Under the pieces are notes generated by a model. It saw nothing but the letters and a program-made list of their open reading frames with translations. It did no database searches and was not told where the DNA came from. This document shows, piece after piece, positions 15,363 to 23,371 of a stretch of DNA of 33,324 nt. The translations under genes were made by a program, and so were the position numbers. Each line of letters begins with the position of its first letter. Positions within the stretch are counted from its first letter, which is position 1. Source of the stretch: Candidatus Heimdallarchaeota archaeon (GTDB lineage: Archaea; Asgardarchaeota; Heimdallarchaeia; Heimdallarchaeales; Heimdallarchaeaceae); the NCBI GenBank assembly GCA_030607575.1, contig JAUWJS010000010.1, positions 1 to 33,324 on the forward strand, written 5' to 3'.

Positions 15363-16262
15363 TTAGAATTCCCATTTAACTGAGTCAATTAGATTCTTTA
15401 TTGTATCCTTATCTATTTTTAATTCTCGTTTCATTCGGGACAGAACTTCGAAAAACAAAGTCAATCCAGTTTCTCTAGCTATGCTCTGTTCATCATCCTG
15501 ATCAGCATATAAGATTGCATAGTAATCCCCCTTCTTTAACATATGAACCACATAGTTGTCAATGTTTATAGATGGTAAGGAATCGATCATTTTCAGAGAA
15601 TGGGCTCGGAATACTTGTTTTACATCTTGAATTTCAGTTTTCTGTTCATTTTCGATGAATATCTCGTCAAATATAGGTTCAAGTCTGTCATCCAGGATTT
15701 CAAAAGAATAGACATTCACAGAAGGTTTAGCTTCCATTCTTCTCCTGATAGATTGAGATAACCATGTCCAGCATTCCTTGATATTTTTTCCAGATACACT
15801 TGATGTTTCAAAGATTCGAAAACTTTTCAGCGGTGATTCACTGAATTTTGTAAGGTCAAGATTTTCCACTATTTCTTCAAGACTGAGTGAGTCTTCTAAA
15901 TCAGATTTGTTTGCAAAGAAAGCGAAGTTCGCGTCTTTAGGTATCCATTCTTCTACTTTCCACAACCACTCTTTCACTAGTTTCATTCTATTTTTATCAG
16001 TTCTGTCAAATACAAATATACATCCTTGGCAAGAAGAAACGAAATTTTCCCAGAAAGTAGACCTGAAGGCTTGTTGTCCCCCTAAATCTACTATATCAAA
16101 ACGGTAATCCTCTTCTTTGATAATAGAAAGGTCATAGCCGACAGTTGGTTTGAAATCATCTTTAAATTCTCCTGTTTTTAATCGATGAATGAAAGTTGTT
16201 TTCCCAGCTTTTTCTAATCCAGTGATTGCAATCAATGGATGAATTTTCTTTTTAATGCTCAT
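15363..16262 (-). CDS. Arf-like small GTPase (catalytic Gln present) with C-terminal longin-like domain
   Basis: The 299-residue protein has G1 GLEKAGKT (15-22), G2 Thr40 in KPTVGYD, G3 DLGGQ (59-63), G4 NKSD (118-121) and a G5-like SSVSG near 154-158. Gln63 is kept, unlike its operon partner at 13040. Residues of about 175-299 form an extension with two strands, a helix and a strand pair (YVVHML, YYAILYA), consistent with a longin-like fold. GGGAT precedes the ATG by about five bases. It is the first gene of an operon read leftward (this GTPase, the PAS protein, the His-type GTPase), with element B just upstream. Confidence 0.88.
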   Translation of the reverse strand: MSIKKKIHPLIAITGLEKAGKTTFIHRLKTGEFKDDFKPTVGYDLSIIKEEDYRFDIVDLGGQQAFRSTFWENFVSSCQGCIFVFDRTDKNRMKLVKEWLWKVEEWIPKDANFAFFANKSDLEDSLSLEEIVENLDLTKFSESPLKSFRIFETSSVSGKNIKECWTWLSQSIRRRMEAKPSVNVYSFEILDDRLEPIFDEIFIENEQKTEIQDVKQVFRAHSLKMIDSLPSINIDNYVVHMLKKGDYYAILYADQDDEQSIARETGLTLFFEVLSRMKRELKIDKDTIKNLIDSVKWEF

Positions 16263-16305
16263 ACATATCCCAGTTAATTTACTGTAAAATATATTAATTC
16301 TATAT

Positions 16306-16345
16306 TGAAAGAAAAGTGAAAAAACATGGAAAAATAGGGAAAAGA
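16306..16345 (-). promoter_or_regulatory. Island element B, in the divergent promoter region
   Basis: Read toward the GTPase operon, the last three 10-bp units are ATTTTTCCAT, GTTTTTTCAC and TTTTCTTTCA, identical to element A. The first is TCTTTTCCCT. It lies 44 bases from the GTPase start, next to a TATA-like AATATATTTTA, and 99 bases before the PAS-DUF835 gene, so it may serve both directions. The rest of the 181-bp gap shows nothing else clear. Confidence 0.75.
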
Positions 16346-16443
16346 CTTTTTTATCATAAAAACTATTGTTATATTTAGTGCATTGTTATTAGATAAGAGG
16401 TTCAAACCTTATTGTTTCAAAGGCACTGAAGAAGGGGATTATC

Positions 16444-19398
16444 TTGTGTGTTGGTGTAATAAGCTCTCAATTACTGCTTGATATAGCAGATTTCATTTAT
16501 ATTGCAGTTGATGTAAATCAAAAAGTTACTCTCATTAATAGAAAAGGATGCGAGATTCTTGGTTATTCAGAGGATGAGATAATTGGTAAGAACTGGTTCG
16601 ATAATTTTCTCCCTAAGAGAATTCGTGAAGAAACAAAAGAAATTTTTCAAGAATTATTAGCTGGTAAAATAACACACTCTGAGTCCCATGAAAACCTCAT
16701 TCTCACTAAAGATGGTGAAGAGAGACTAATAGCCTGGGATAATACCTATATTAGGGATGAAGAAGGAACAATTATAAGTACATTAAGTTCTGGAAAAGAT
16801 GTTACTGAGATTAAAAAAACTCAAAAAGAACTTATAGACAGCGAAGAAAAATTCAGGATGATTTTTAATAACGCAAATGATGCAGTTTATCTTTTTTGTA
16901 TTGATGATGAGCAGATACCATCAAATTTTATTGAAATAAATGATGTTGCTTGCAAAATGTTAGGTTATACTGAAGAAGAATTTAGAAAAATGTCTCCTAG
17001 TGATTTAACCTCAAAGAGTGTAACACTGAAGATCCCAGAGATTATTAATAAACTTACAACGTTAAAAAGCCTAACCTTTGAATCTATTCATTTTACAAAA
17101 GAAGGAGAAGGGATTCCAGTAGAAATCAGTTCTCATACTTTCCTTTATAATAACAAACAAATGGTGCTTTCAATTGTTAGAGATATTTCGGAAAGGAAAA
17201 AGAATGAAGAAAAAATCAAATCTTCAGAAGTAATATACAAAGCACTCTTTGACAATACAGGAACAGCGATGATGTTAGCAGAAGAAGACTTTACTATAAC
17301 ACTAGTCAATAGACTATTTTTGGAAAAGTCAGGTTTATCAAAAGATGAATTGTTAGGGAAAAAGTGGACAGATTTTATTCAAAAAGCAGAAAGAGAAAAT
17401 ATAATTAAAGCTATTGAAAGGATGGGTACAGATTTTATTCCACCTATAATTTTTGAAACCTCGGAATTTGGGATACTTGGAGAAAATACGACTTTATTAG
17501 TAACAATAGGCATTAATCCTGAAACGAGTCAACACATAGCATCGCTTATTGATATATCTGAAAAGAAGGAACTTGAAAAAGAACTCTCTAAAAGTGAAGA
17601 AAAATTTAGGGAGCTATTTAACAATGTTCCTGTTGCTCTGAGTCAAACAAAACCTAGCGGTGAGATAGTAGAATGCAACTCTGCTTTCCTCACTATTTTT
17701 GGATACAAAAATGCTGAAGAACTAAAAAAGATTAATGTAGAGGAATTATACTTTGATCCAATCGAACGAAAGGATGTTCTAGCTATAAAAAATGAAGTAG
17801 GTTACTATGATTCTTTACTTCAAAAGATGAAAAAGAAGGATCAAACCCCTATTTGGGTTAAAATGAACTCAAAAGCATCCTACGACAAAAACCATAATGT
17901 TTCACATTATGATACATACTTGAAAGATGTAACAGATAAAAAAGAGATGGAAGCGAGGTTGAAGGAAAGCGAAGAAAAATTCAGAAGCATTTTTAACCAT
18001 TCGGTTGACGGATATTTGCTTCGTGATGACGAAGGAATAATTCTTGATTACAACCCAAAGTTTTCTGAAATTTTCGGTTATGATAAGGAAGATCTAGATA
18101 GTGAAAATGTTGCAAAATTTGATATAAGAGAAAATATTGATGATTTAAAGAAAATAAGAAACATGCTTGCTTCGAAAGGTCATGGTTTTATAGAAACAAG
18201 ATTCATGAAAAAAGATAAGACGTTGGTTTCAACTGCAGTTTCAGCAATTAAATTTGATCTTGCTGGAAAAGATGTAATCTTCTCTATATTGAGAGATATT
18301 TCAAAACGGAAAGAAGCAGAAGAAGAGTTGAAAACAAGCGAAGAAAGACTTCGAACTTTGTTTGAAAACATTCCCCTAGCTATTTCAACTAATTCCTCAG
18401 ATGGTGAGTTAATTGATATAAATCCAGCGTTTTTGAATCTATATGGATATAACAATAAAGAGGATTGCTTCTCAACCCCTTTTACTAATCGTTGGTTCAA
18501 TATCAAAGATCGAGAAAGGTTCTATGATTCATTACGTCAGAGGAATTTCGTTCAAAATTTTGAAGCAAAACAATACAGAAAAGATGGAAGTGAATTTTGG
18601 GTATCAATCACTGCAGTAGCTCAGCCCGATATTTCTGGAGAGAAGAAGTACTTCAATGCACTTAGAGAAATCACAATTGAAAAACAGAGAGAAGATGAGC
18701 TGAAAAAACAAACCATGAGATATCATTTGAAAGAATCGCAATTATATCTAACTGAAGAAGAGCAACCATATATTTCAAAAGAAGCCTTTATTGATTTATT
18801 AAAAGTAGGGTATAATGGTCTAGTACTATCAAGATTACCTGAAACAGAATGGAAGAGAGATACAAATTATGAATTCGATTTCTTTAGATTAGCTGAAAAA
18901 GGAAATCTGAAAACTATCTCTTCCAATCTAAGCAAGATAGAACAACTAATAGAAGAACTACCTAATAAACATGTAATTGTTATTGATAGACTCGATTATC
19001 TCATTTCTAAGAATGGGTTTGAAACCACTTTGTTCTTCATCTTTAGATTAATGGATATTGCTTACCTTTCTAATCACATAATCATCATTTCACTTGATCC
19101 TGCAACTATAAATGAAAAAGAAAGGAAATCAATGAGAAAGGAGATGCGAATGATTGAATCCGTAGCTGAATCTTCATTACCTGAAGAACTAATTGAAATA
19201 TTGGAATTTGTTCATAGGAAGAACATCGCAGGAAACAAACCTTCCTATACAGATATTGTTGAAACTTTCATAATAAGTAGACCTACAGCAAGGAAACGAA
19301 TAAAGGACTTAATTAACGAGGAGTTCATATTTGAATTAACAAAAGGAAGAAGCAAAGTTCTAGGAATAACAGCAAGAGGTAAAGCTATTTTTGAGTAA
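16444..19398 (+). CDS. Six-PAS sensor with DUF835 domain and C-terminal winged helix
   Basis: The 984-residue protein starts at TTG, with GGGG about six bases upstream and no better in-frame start. Six PAS domains lie at about 8-125, 135-255, 262-380, 388-505, 510-630 and 635-750, joined by SEEKFR-type linker helices. A DUF835-like domain follows (about 760-905; GYNGLVLSRLPE, HVIVIDRLDYLI), an archaeal module often attached to PAS chains. Residues of about 910-984 form a winged helix (PSYTDIVETFIISRPTARKRIKDL). There is no kinase domain, so this looks like a one-component cytosolic regulator that senses small ligands or redox state and binds DNA. Its position between two GTPase operons and its DNA-binding end make it a candidate reader of the 40-bp elements. 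Confidence 0.85.
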   Translation: MCVGVISSQLLLDIADFIYIAVDVNQKVTLINRKGCEILGYSEDEIIGKNWFDNFLPKRIREETKEIFQELLAGKITHSESHENLILTKDGEERLIAWDNTYIRDEEGTIISTLSSGKDVTEIKKTQKELIDSEEKFRMIFNNANDAVYLFCIDDEQIPSNFIEINDVACKMLGYTEEEFRKMSPSDLTSKSVTLKIPEIINKLTTLKSLTFESIHFTKEGEGIPVEISSHTFLYNNKQMVLSIVRDISERKKNEEKIKSSEVIYKALFDNTGTAMMLAEEDFTITLVNRLFLEKSGLSKDELLGKKWTDFIQKAERENIIKAIERMGTDFIPPIIFETSEFGILGENTTLLVTIGINPETSQHIASLIDISEKKELEKELSKSEEKFRELFNNVPVALSQTKPSGEIVECNSAFLTIFGYKNAEELKKINVEELYFDPIERKDVLAIKNEVGYYDSLLQKMKKKDQTPIWVKMNSKASYDKNHNVSHYDTYLKDVTDKKEMEARLKESEEKFRSIFNHSVDGYLLRDDEGIILDYNPKFSEIFGYDKEDLDSENVAKFDIRENIDDLKKIRNMLASKGHGFIETRFMKKDKTLVSTAVSAIKFDLAGKDVIFSILRDISKRKEAEEELKTSEERLRTLFENIPLAISTNSSDGELIDINPAFLNLYGYNNKEDCFSTPFTNRWFNIKDRERFYDSLRQRNFVQNFEAKQYRKDGSEFWVSITAVAQPDISGEKKYFNALREITIEKQREDELKKQTMRYHLKESQLYLTEEEQPYISKEAFIDLLKVGYNGLVLSRLPETEWKRDTNYEFDFFRLAEKGNLKTISSNLSKIEQLIEELPNKHVIVIDRLDYLISKNGFETTLFFIFRLMDIAYLSNHIIIISLDPATINEKERKSMRKEMRMIESVAESSLPEELIEILEFVHRKNIAGNKPSYTDIVETFIISRPTARKRIKDLINEEFIFELTKGRSKVLGITARGKAIFE

Positions 19399-19400
19399 TT

Positions 19401-19440
19401 TTTTTACCCTATTTTTCCACATTTTTTCATTTATATTACC
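19401..19440 (+). promoter_or_regulatory. Island element C, upstream of the MEDS gene
   Basis: Units are TTTTTACCCT, ATTTTTCCAC, ATTTTTTCAT and TTATATTACC. The first three match the other elements and the fourth is degenerate. It begins two bases after the preceding stop codon, so its T-runs may also help end that transcript. A TATA-like GTTATAAAG follows at about 19449. Confidence 0.65.
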
Positions 19441-19525
19441 AAATTTTGTTATAAAGAAAGAGGGATGTTCATCTACAGTGAATATCTGAAAAGATTAAAA
19501 TCACTTTCAAAAGATTGGGATCAAA

Positions 19526-20320
19526 TTGCCTGTTAAAACAGAAAATGAGGATAAAATAGTGACGAACTCTAAGGAATTATCTGATTTTCCTGGAAGATAT
19601 GATGACTTAGGTGAAGACTTAATGAGACTATTTTCTAATGAGCATATTTGTACAATATATCGAAAAGATGAAGATAAGATATATACTATTATAGAATTCA
19701 TTAAATCAGGCTTAGTAAAAAACGAAAGATGTTTGATTTTTGTTGATAAGAAAACAGAAGAATGCATTCGAAAAAAAATTAAAAAATTCAAAGAGTTAAA
19801 TAGTCAATTAAGTAATTCAATTGTAAAATTTGTATCTTCTGATCTAATCTTTTCTAATGAAGTTAGTTCCAATCTTGAACGAACTGTTGATTTGTTTAAA
19901 TCTCATTTAGAGAAATTCGTAGAAGTTGGTTCAAATGATTTAAGAGTAATAATTGAGATGTTACCAATTGAGAGTAATAACACAAAAATTAGTTTAATGT
20001 TAGAATTTAATACAATTATTGACAAATTGACATTAGAAAGAGATTTTAGTATATTCTGCTTCTACAATGAGTATAGATTTGAACCTAAAGTACTATTGGA
20101 AGCCATTTTTACTCATCCTAAGTTGATTTTCAATGGGTATTTGTGTGATAATTCTTATTTCATAAATTCCAATGACTTTCAATTGATTCAGAAGAAGGAA
20201 TTTGATAACACTCTATACAAAAGAGTCGTTTATGATATCGTTCAAAGAGAAATAAATGAACAACAAAGAAAAAAACTAGAATCCTATATTCAAAAAGAAT
20301 CTCTCAAAGAATATCAATGA
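19526..20320 (+). CDS. MEDS-domain sensor (probable N-terminal part of a broken histidine kinase)
   Basis: The 264-residue ORF starts at TTG, three bases after GGGATC; a GTG at 19559 preceded by GAGG is an alternative. Residues of about 37-220 match the MEDS sensory domain seen in DcmR-type and archaeal sensors: HICTIYRKDEDKIYTIIEFIKSGL, ERCLIFVD, RVIIEMLP and FSIFCFYNEYRF. The ORF ends in a helix (QQRKKLESYIQKESLKEYQ). One base out of frame, the reading continues smoothly into a PAS domain, so it probably was once one protein. The likely break is in the A-run of TTCAAAAAGAAT near 20290. MEDS domains are thought to sense small hydrocarbon-like or other ligands; the ligand here is unknown. Confidence 0.7.
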   Translation: MPVKTENEDKIVTNSKELSDFPGRYDDLGEDLMRLFSNEHICTIYRKDEDKIYTIIEFIKSGLVKNERCLIFVDKKTEECIRKKIKKFKELNSQLSNSIVKFVSSDLIFSNEVSSNLERTVDLFKSHLEKFVEVGSNDLRVIIEMLPIESNNTKISLMLEFNTIIDKLTLERDFSIFCFYNEYRFEPKVLLEAIFTHPKLIFNGYLCDNSYFINSNDFQLIQKKEFDNTLYKRVVYDIVQREINEQQRKKLESYIQKESLKEYQ

Positions 20321-20321
20321 T

Positions 20322-20756
20322 TCTGTCTTTCTATTAGATTTTGAAGGAAATATACTCGAAGTAAATGAAATAGCATACAAATCCAGAGGATATACAGAAG
20401 AAGAGATACATGAACTAAATATATTGGACATTATGACCTCAGAAAACAAAGACTTATTTGATTCGAGAATTGAAGAACTAAAGACAAAGGGAGAGATAAC
20501 ATTTGAAACAACTCATTACTGTAAGTATGGTTCAATCATGGATGTTGAATTTAAAACTAAAATAATCACATATGAAAATCAACAACATCATGTATTTGAG
20601 CGTAGTTTTAAGCTTGGTAAAACAGCAGGAACTGGTCTTGGGTTATACATTGTTAAGAAAACCATTGAAAGATATGGAGGAGAGATTACACTTAAGGATA
20701 ATTATCCTAAAGGCACAATTTTTGAGATTAGGCTAAAGAATAAAGAGGAAAATTAA
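20322..20756 (+). pseudogene. Remnant of a PAS-histidine kinase
   Basis: The frame is open before the ATG at 20424 used in the ORF track and reads NDSVFLLDFEGNILEVNE, a PAS start, up to about residue 90 (KTKIITYENQQ). It then jumps directly to the end of a histidine kinase ATPase domain: VFERSFKLGKTAGTGLGL and YIVKKTIERYGGEI (F and G2 boxes). The phosphoacceptor helix with His, the N box and the first G box, about 150 residues in relatives, are missing. It cannot be an active kinase. Together with the frameshift from the MEDS ORF, this looks like a decayed MEDS-PAS-kinase gene. A retained small protein from 20424 cannot be ruled out. Confidence 0.7.
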
Positions 20757-20770
20757 TTTTAGAATCTAAG

Positions 20771-20810
20771 TATTTTCCATATTTTGCCATGTTTTTTCAC
20801 ATCGCTTTCA
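20771..20810 (+). promoter_or_regulatory. Island element D, upstream of the second GTPase operon
   Basis: Units are TATTTTCCAT, ATTTTGCCAT, GTTTTTTCAC and ATCGCTTTCA, followed at once by ATATAG. Unit three is identical to elements A and B. It lies 70 bases before the first gene of the operon. The remaining gap to 20880 shows only a weak GGGA-type ribosome binding site. Confidence 0.75.
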
Positions 20811-20880
20811 ATATAGTGTTATTGCTTGTTAGGGTATTTTCAATTGAGAAAAAGAATATAGAAAGAGACGGGAAGTCAAA

Positions 20881-21354
20881 TTGAACTCGAAAATCAAAGA
20901 TGTCAAAGAAGAAAGTGTAATTTCTAATAATTCTTCAAGAGGTTACTTAGACCTAAATTCAGAAAAATCTGCCAAAAAACTAAGCAAGCAATTAACTGAG
21001 TTTTTAAAATCTAAACTTAAGTTATTAAGATTTCGATATAGAAAAATAAATAAAAATATTTTAGTTGGTGCTGGAAACTTTCAAACTAGATACCTTTGTG
21101 AATTAGTTTTAAGAAAATATAGTTTCTTAATCACAACCATCTCTAACGTAGATGAAATTTTAGATATCATCAATGGTGATTATGAAACTATTCTTTTTGA
21201 TGAAACAGACTACAATGAGGGAGATTCGGATATTATTGAAGTGATAAAAATAACCAGTCCAGAAGTAAAACTACTGACATTTTCAAGAAATCTGAAACTA
21301 ATCAACAAAAAGATGTTTCCACTTTTCATGAAATATCTTCGAATAATAGTGTAA
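20881..21354 (+). CDS. Degenerate response-regulator-receiver-like protein
   Basis: The 157-residue ORF starts at TTG with GGGA about nine bases upstream. After a polar, basic N-terminus of about 58 residues, residues 59-135 follow the receiver pattern: strand NILVGAGN, helix, strand LITTIS, helix VDEILDIINGD, strand YETILFDETD, then DSDIIEVIKITSPEVKLLTFS. The Asp in ILFDE aligns with the phospho-acceptor, but the acidic pair normally at the end of strand 1 is absent (GAGN), so phosphorylation is doubtful. The C-terminus ends early. A second frame open from 21240 ends with TAG exactly before the next ATG, suggesting a frameshift. It is the first gene of the operon with two GTPases. Confidence 0.55.
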   Translation: MNSKIKDVKEESVISNNSSRGYLDLNSEKSAKKLSKQLTEFLKSKLKLLRFRYRKINKNILVGAGNFQTRYLCELVLRKYSFLITTISNVDEILDIINGDYETILFDETDYNEGDSDIIEVIKITSPEVKLLTFSRNLKLINKKMFPLFMKYLRIIV

Positions 21355-21431
21355 AAGAGGAAAATGAATTAGCATCTGAAGTATCAATTACAGTTACAGT
21401 CAATGAAATTACTATTAATGAGAGTGCATAG
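21240..21431 (+). other. Out-of-frame open tail abutting the next GTPase start
   Basis: This frame is two bases off from the receiver-like ORF. It is open for 63 codons and ends with a polar then strand-like stretch (VSITVTVNEITINESA). Its TAG at 21429-21431 touches the ATG at 21432, the spacing expected of a coupled upstream gene. It may be the original C-terminus after a one-base loss, or chance. Confidence 0.35.
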
Positions 21432-22346
21432 ATGGGAACTAGAAAGCAACCAGTTAATTTTGTAATACTAGGTTTAGAGAATGCAGGAAAAACCACTTTA
21501 TTAAGAAATATCTCAGGAAAAGAATTTACTGAGACATTTACCACCATCGGTATCAATATTGAGCAGTTAAGACACAGAGGTTTGGATTTCCAAGCAATTG
21601 ATGTTGGAGGACAACTTCACTTTCGTGAAACAATGTGGCAATATTATACGACTTTAGCAAAAGGTGTTATTTTTGTATTTGACATTTTTGACAGAAGCAA
21701 ATTCTTAGAAGCAAAGAACTGGTTTGAATATATCTCACATCGTCTCTCCAAGAAAGCAGTTCTAATGTTTCTAGCTAACAAAATAGATCTTAAAGATGAA
21801 GATGACACATATTTAACAACCGAAGAAATAATAACAATGTTTGAACTTGATAATGTTTCTAAATATCCTGAAAGATCCTTTAGAATATGGGAAATATCAG
21901 CTAAAACTGGTGAAAATGTAAATAATGCAATTTCATGGATGTTCAATAAACTAGTGGAGTTTATCAAAGAGGAGTCAAGAATTTCTTTTGTTTTGGTATT
22001 AGATCAGAATAATAAAATTGTATATAAGACTTCTATAAATGAAAAAACTGATGAATTTGAGACAATCATTAACAAATGCATCATTCAGATGAAAGATCTT
22101 GGTGCAAATGAAAACATGATCTCAATACAAGATTTCTCCGCAAGTATAAAAACAGAAAAAGATTACAGTGTAGTTGTAGGTGCTGAAAAAGGAGTGTCCA
22201 AAGATGATCTTTCAACTGCAACAATATCTATAGCTCAGCTAATAAATACTGAATTTTATCCTCCTGAAAAATTCAAAGATCAACTAGAAGAGGTTGTGAA
22301 CATCTCTCTTCTTCATAATTTAAACAAGAAATCGAGGCATGATTAA
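21432..22346 (+). CDS. Arf-like small GTPase (catalytic Gln present) with C-terminal longin-like domain
   Basis: The 304-residue protein has a complete Arf-type G domain: G1 GLENAGKT (14-21), G2 Thr38 in TTIGINIE, G3 DVGGQ (57-61), G4 NKID (116-119) and G5 SAK (156-158). Of the four GTPases it is closest to textbook Arf, including Gly2 after Met, although archaeal myristoylation is not established. Residues of about 184-304 give strands (RISFVLVLDQNNKIVYKT), a helix, strands (SASIKTEKDYSVVVGAE) and a helix: a longin-like order. It overlaps the next GTPase gene by eight bases. The ATG follows a TAG directly, implying coupling to an upstream reading frame. Confidence 0.9.
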   Translation: MGTRKQPVNFVILGLENAGKTTLLRNISGKEFTETFTTIGINIEQLRHRGLDFQAIDVGGQLHFRETMWQYYTTLAKGVIFVFDIFDRSKFLEAKNWFEYISHRLSKKAVLMFLANKIDLKDEDDTYLTTEEIITMFELDNVSKYPERSFRIWEISAKTGENVNNAISWMFNKLVEFIKEESRISFVLVLDQNNKIVYKTSINEKTDEFETIINKCIIQMKDLGANENMISIQDFSASIKTEKDYSVVVGAEKGVSKDDLSTATISIAQLINTEFYPPEKFKDQLEEVVNISLLHNLNKKSRHD

Positions 22347-23289
22347 AATGAAGAGAACTACTATAGCAATTACTGGATTACCTGGGGCAGGAAAAACATG
22401 TTTTACACAGAGACTACTAACAGGAAATCATATTTCATCCCAACCTACTTATGGGGTAGATGTAGAGTTTGCATCTTATAAGAATCTACCTTTACAAATC
22501 TGGGATATGGGTGGACATATGGCTTTCAGAACACATATTTGGGAAAATTATATCAAAATGTCCTCTGGATTAATATATATTTTTGATGCTTCAGATTTAT
22601 CTCAATTGGAAGAAAGTTCTGAATGGTTTTGGAAATGTTTCTCTTGGATAGAAGATAAGGAAGCACCCGTTTTGTTTTTGGCCAATAAATGGGATTTAGT
22701 TGAAAATGAAGAGAGAGTCATGAATTCTATTGTTGAAGGATTTAGATTAAATGAAATAGCGCTCAAATCACTTGATTCCCCTTTCAGATTTTTCTTCATA
22801 TCTGTCAAAACAGGTGCATACTTCTCAGATGCTCTGAATTGGTTAATTGTAAAACAATTTATCGAAAAGCGACAAAGCCAGAATAAAATAATTTCATTAG
22901 ATATTTTCGTAAAAATTGGAGACAGTTTAGCACATATTCACGATAATTCACAAGAAAGAAATGAAGTCTTGAGTACAATTGACATTTATAAGAAGAAATT
23001 TGAACAATCTGAAAGTGAGAAATTAAAACTACTAGAAGAGATTAGCTATGAAGGTCATAAAGTGCTTCATATATCTCATTCCTCCATGGCTCTTCTTGTA
23101 ATATCTAGAGAGGATTTTATAGATAGAGCAGGATTTACAAACATTTTGGAGAAAATAGAAACAAAAAAATCATTTGAGGACATAAATGAGTTCTATACTT
23201 TATACGAAAGCGTAAAAGAATCAGTCTCAAAGAATTTTCACACGAACATTTCAACAACACTTAGTTGTGACTTATTAGTTACTAATTAA
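22339..23289 (+). CDS. Arf-like small GTPase with G3 Gln-to-His change and C-terminal longin-like domain
   Basis: The 316-residue protein has G1 GLPGAGKT (13-20), G2 Thr37 in QPTYGVD, G3 DMGGH (56-60), G4 NKWD (116-119) and G5-like SVKTG. His60 stands where Gln is expected, matching the GTPase at 13040. Residues of about 186-316 form a longer extension (IISLDIFVKIGDSLAHIHD, then a charged helix and strands VLHISHSSMALLVI). The ATG at 22339 overlaps the previous gene; an ATG three codons later with GAGG ten bases upstream is an alternative. It is the last gene of the element D operon and probably pairs with the Gln-type GTPase before it. Confidence 0.88.
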   Translation: MIKMKRTTIAITGLPGAGKTCFTQRLLTGNHISSQPTYGVDVEFASYKNLPLQIWDMGGHMAFRTHIWENYIKMSSGLIYIFDASDLSQLEESSEWFWKCFSWIEDKEAPVLFLANKWDLVENEERVMNSIVEGFRLNEIALKSLDSPFRFFFISVKTGAYFSDALNWLIVKQFIEKRQSQNKIISLDIFVKIGDSLAHIHDNSQERNEVLSTIDIYKKKFEQSESEKLKLLEEISYEGHKVLHISHSSMALLVISREDFIDRAGFTNILEKIETKKSFEDINEFYTLYESVKESVSKNFHTNISTTLSCDLLVTN

Positions 23290-23371
23290 AAAGGTTTAAA
23301 TTTTCGTTTTTTTTCTCTTTTCAAGATAATCCTTTATTTAGTAGGTTATATAAACACATTTTTTGTAACTG

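Noticed and set aside
15778-16107. 109-residue plus-strand ORF
   Set aside because: It is antisense to the GTPase at 15363, whose G motifs are clear.
21432-21440. Arf-type N-myristoylation signal suggested by MG at the GTPase start
   Set aside because: A Gly at position 2 alone is weak, and no N-myristoyltransferase is known to me in these archaea.
21644-21967. 107-residue minus-strand ORF
   Set aside because: It is antisense to the Arf-like GTPase at 21432; shadow frame.
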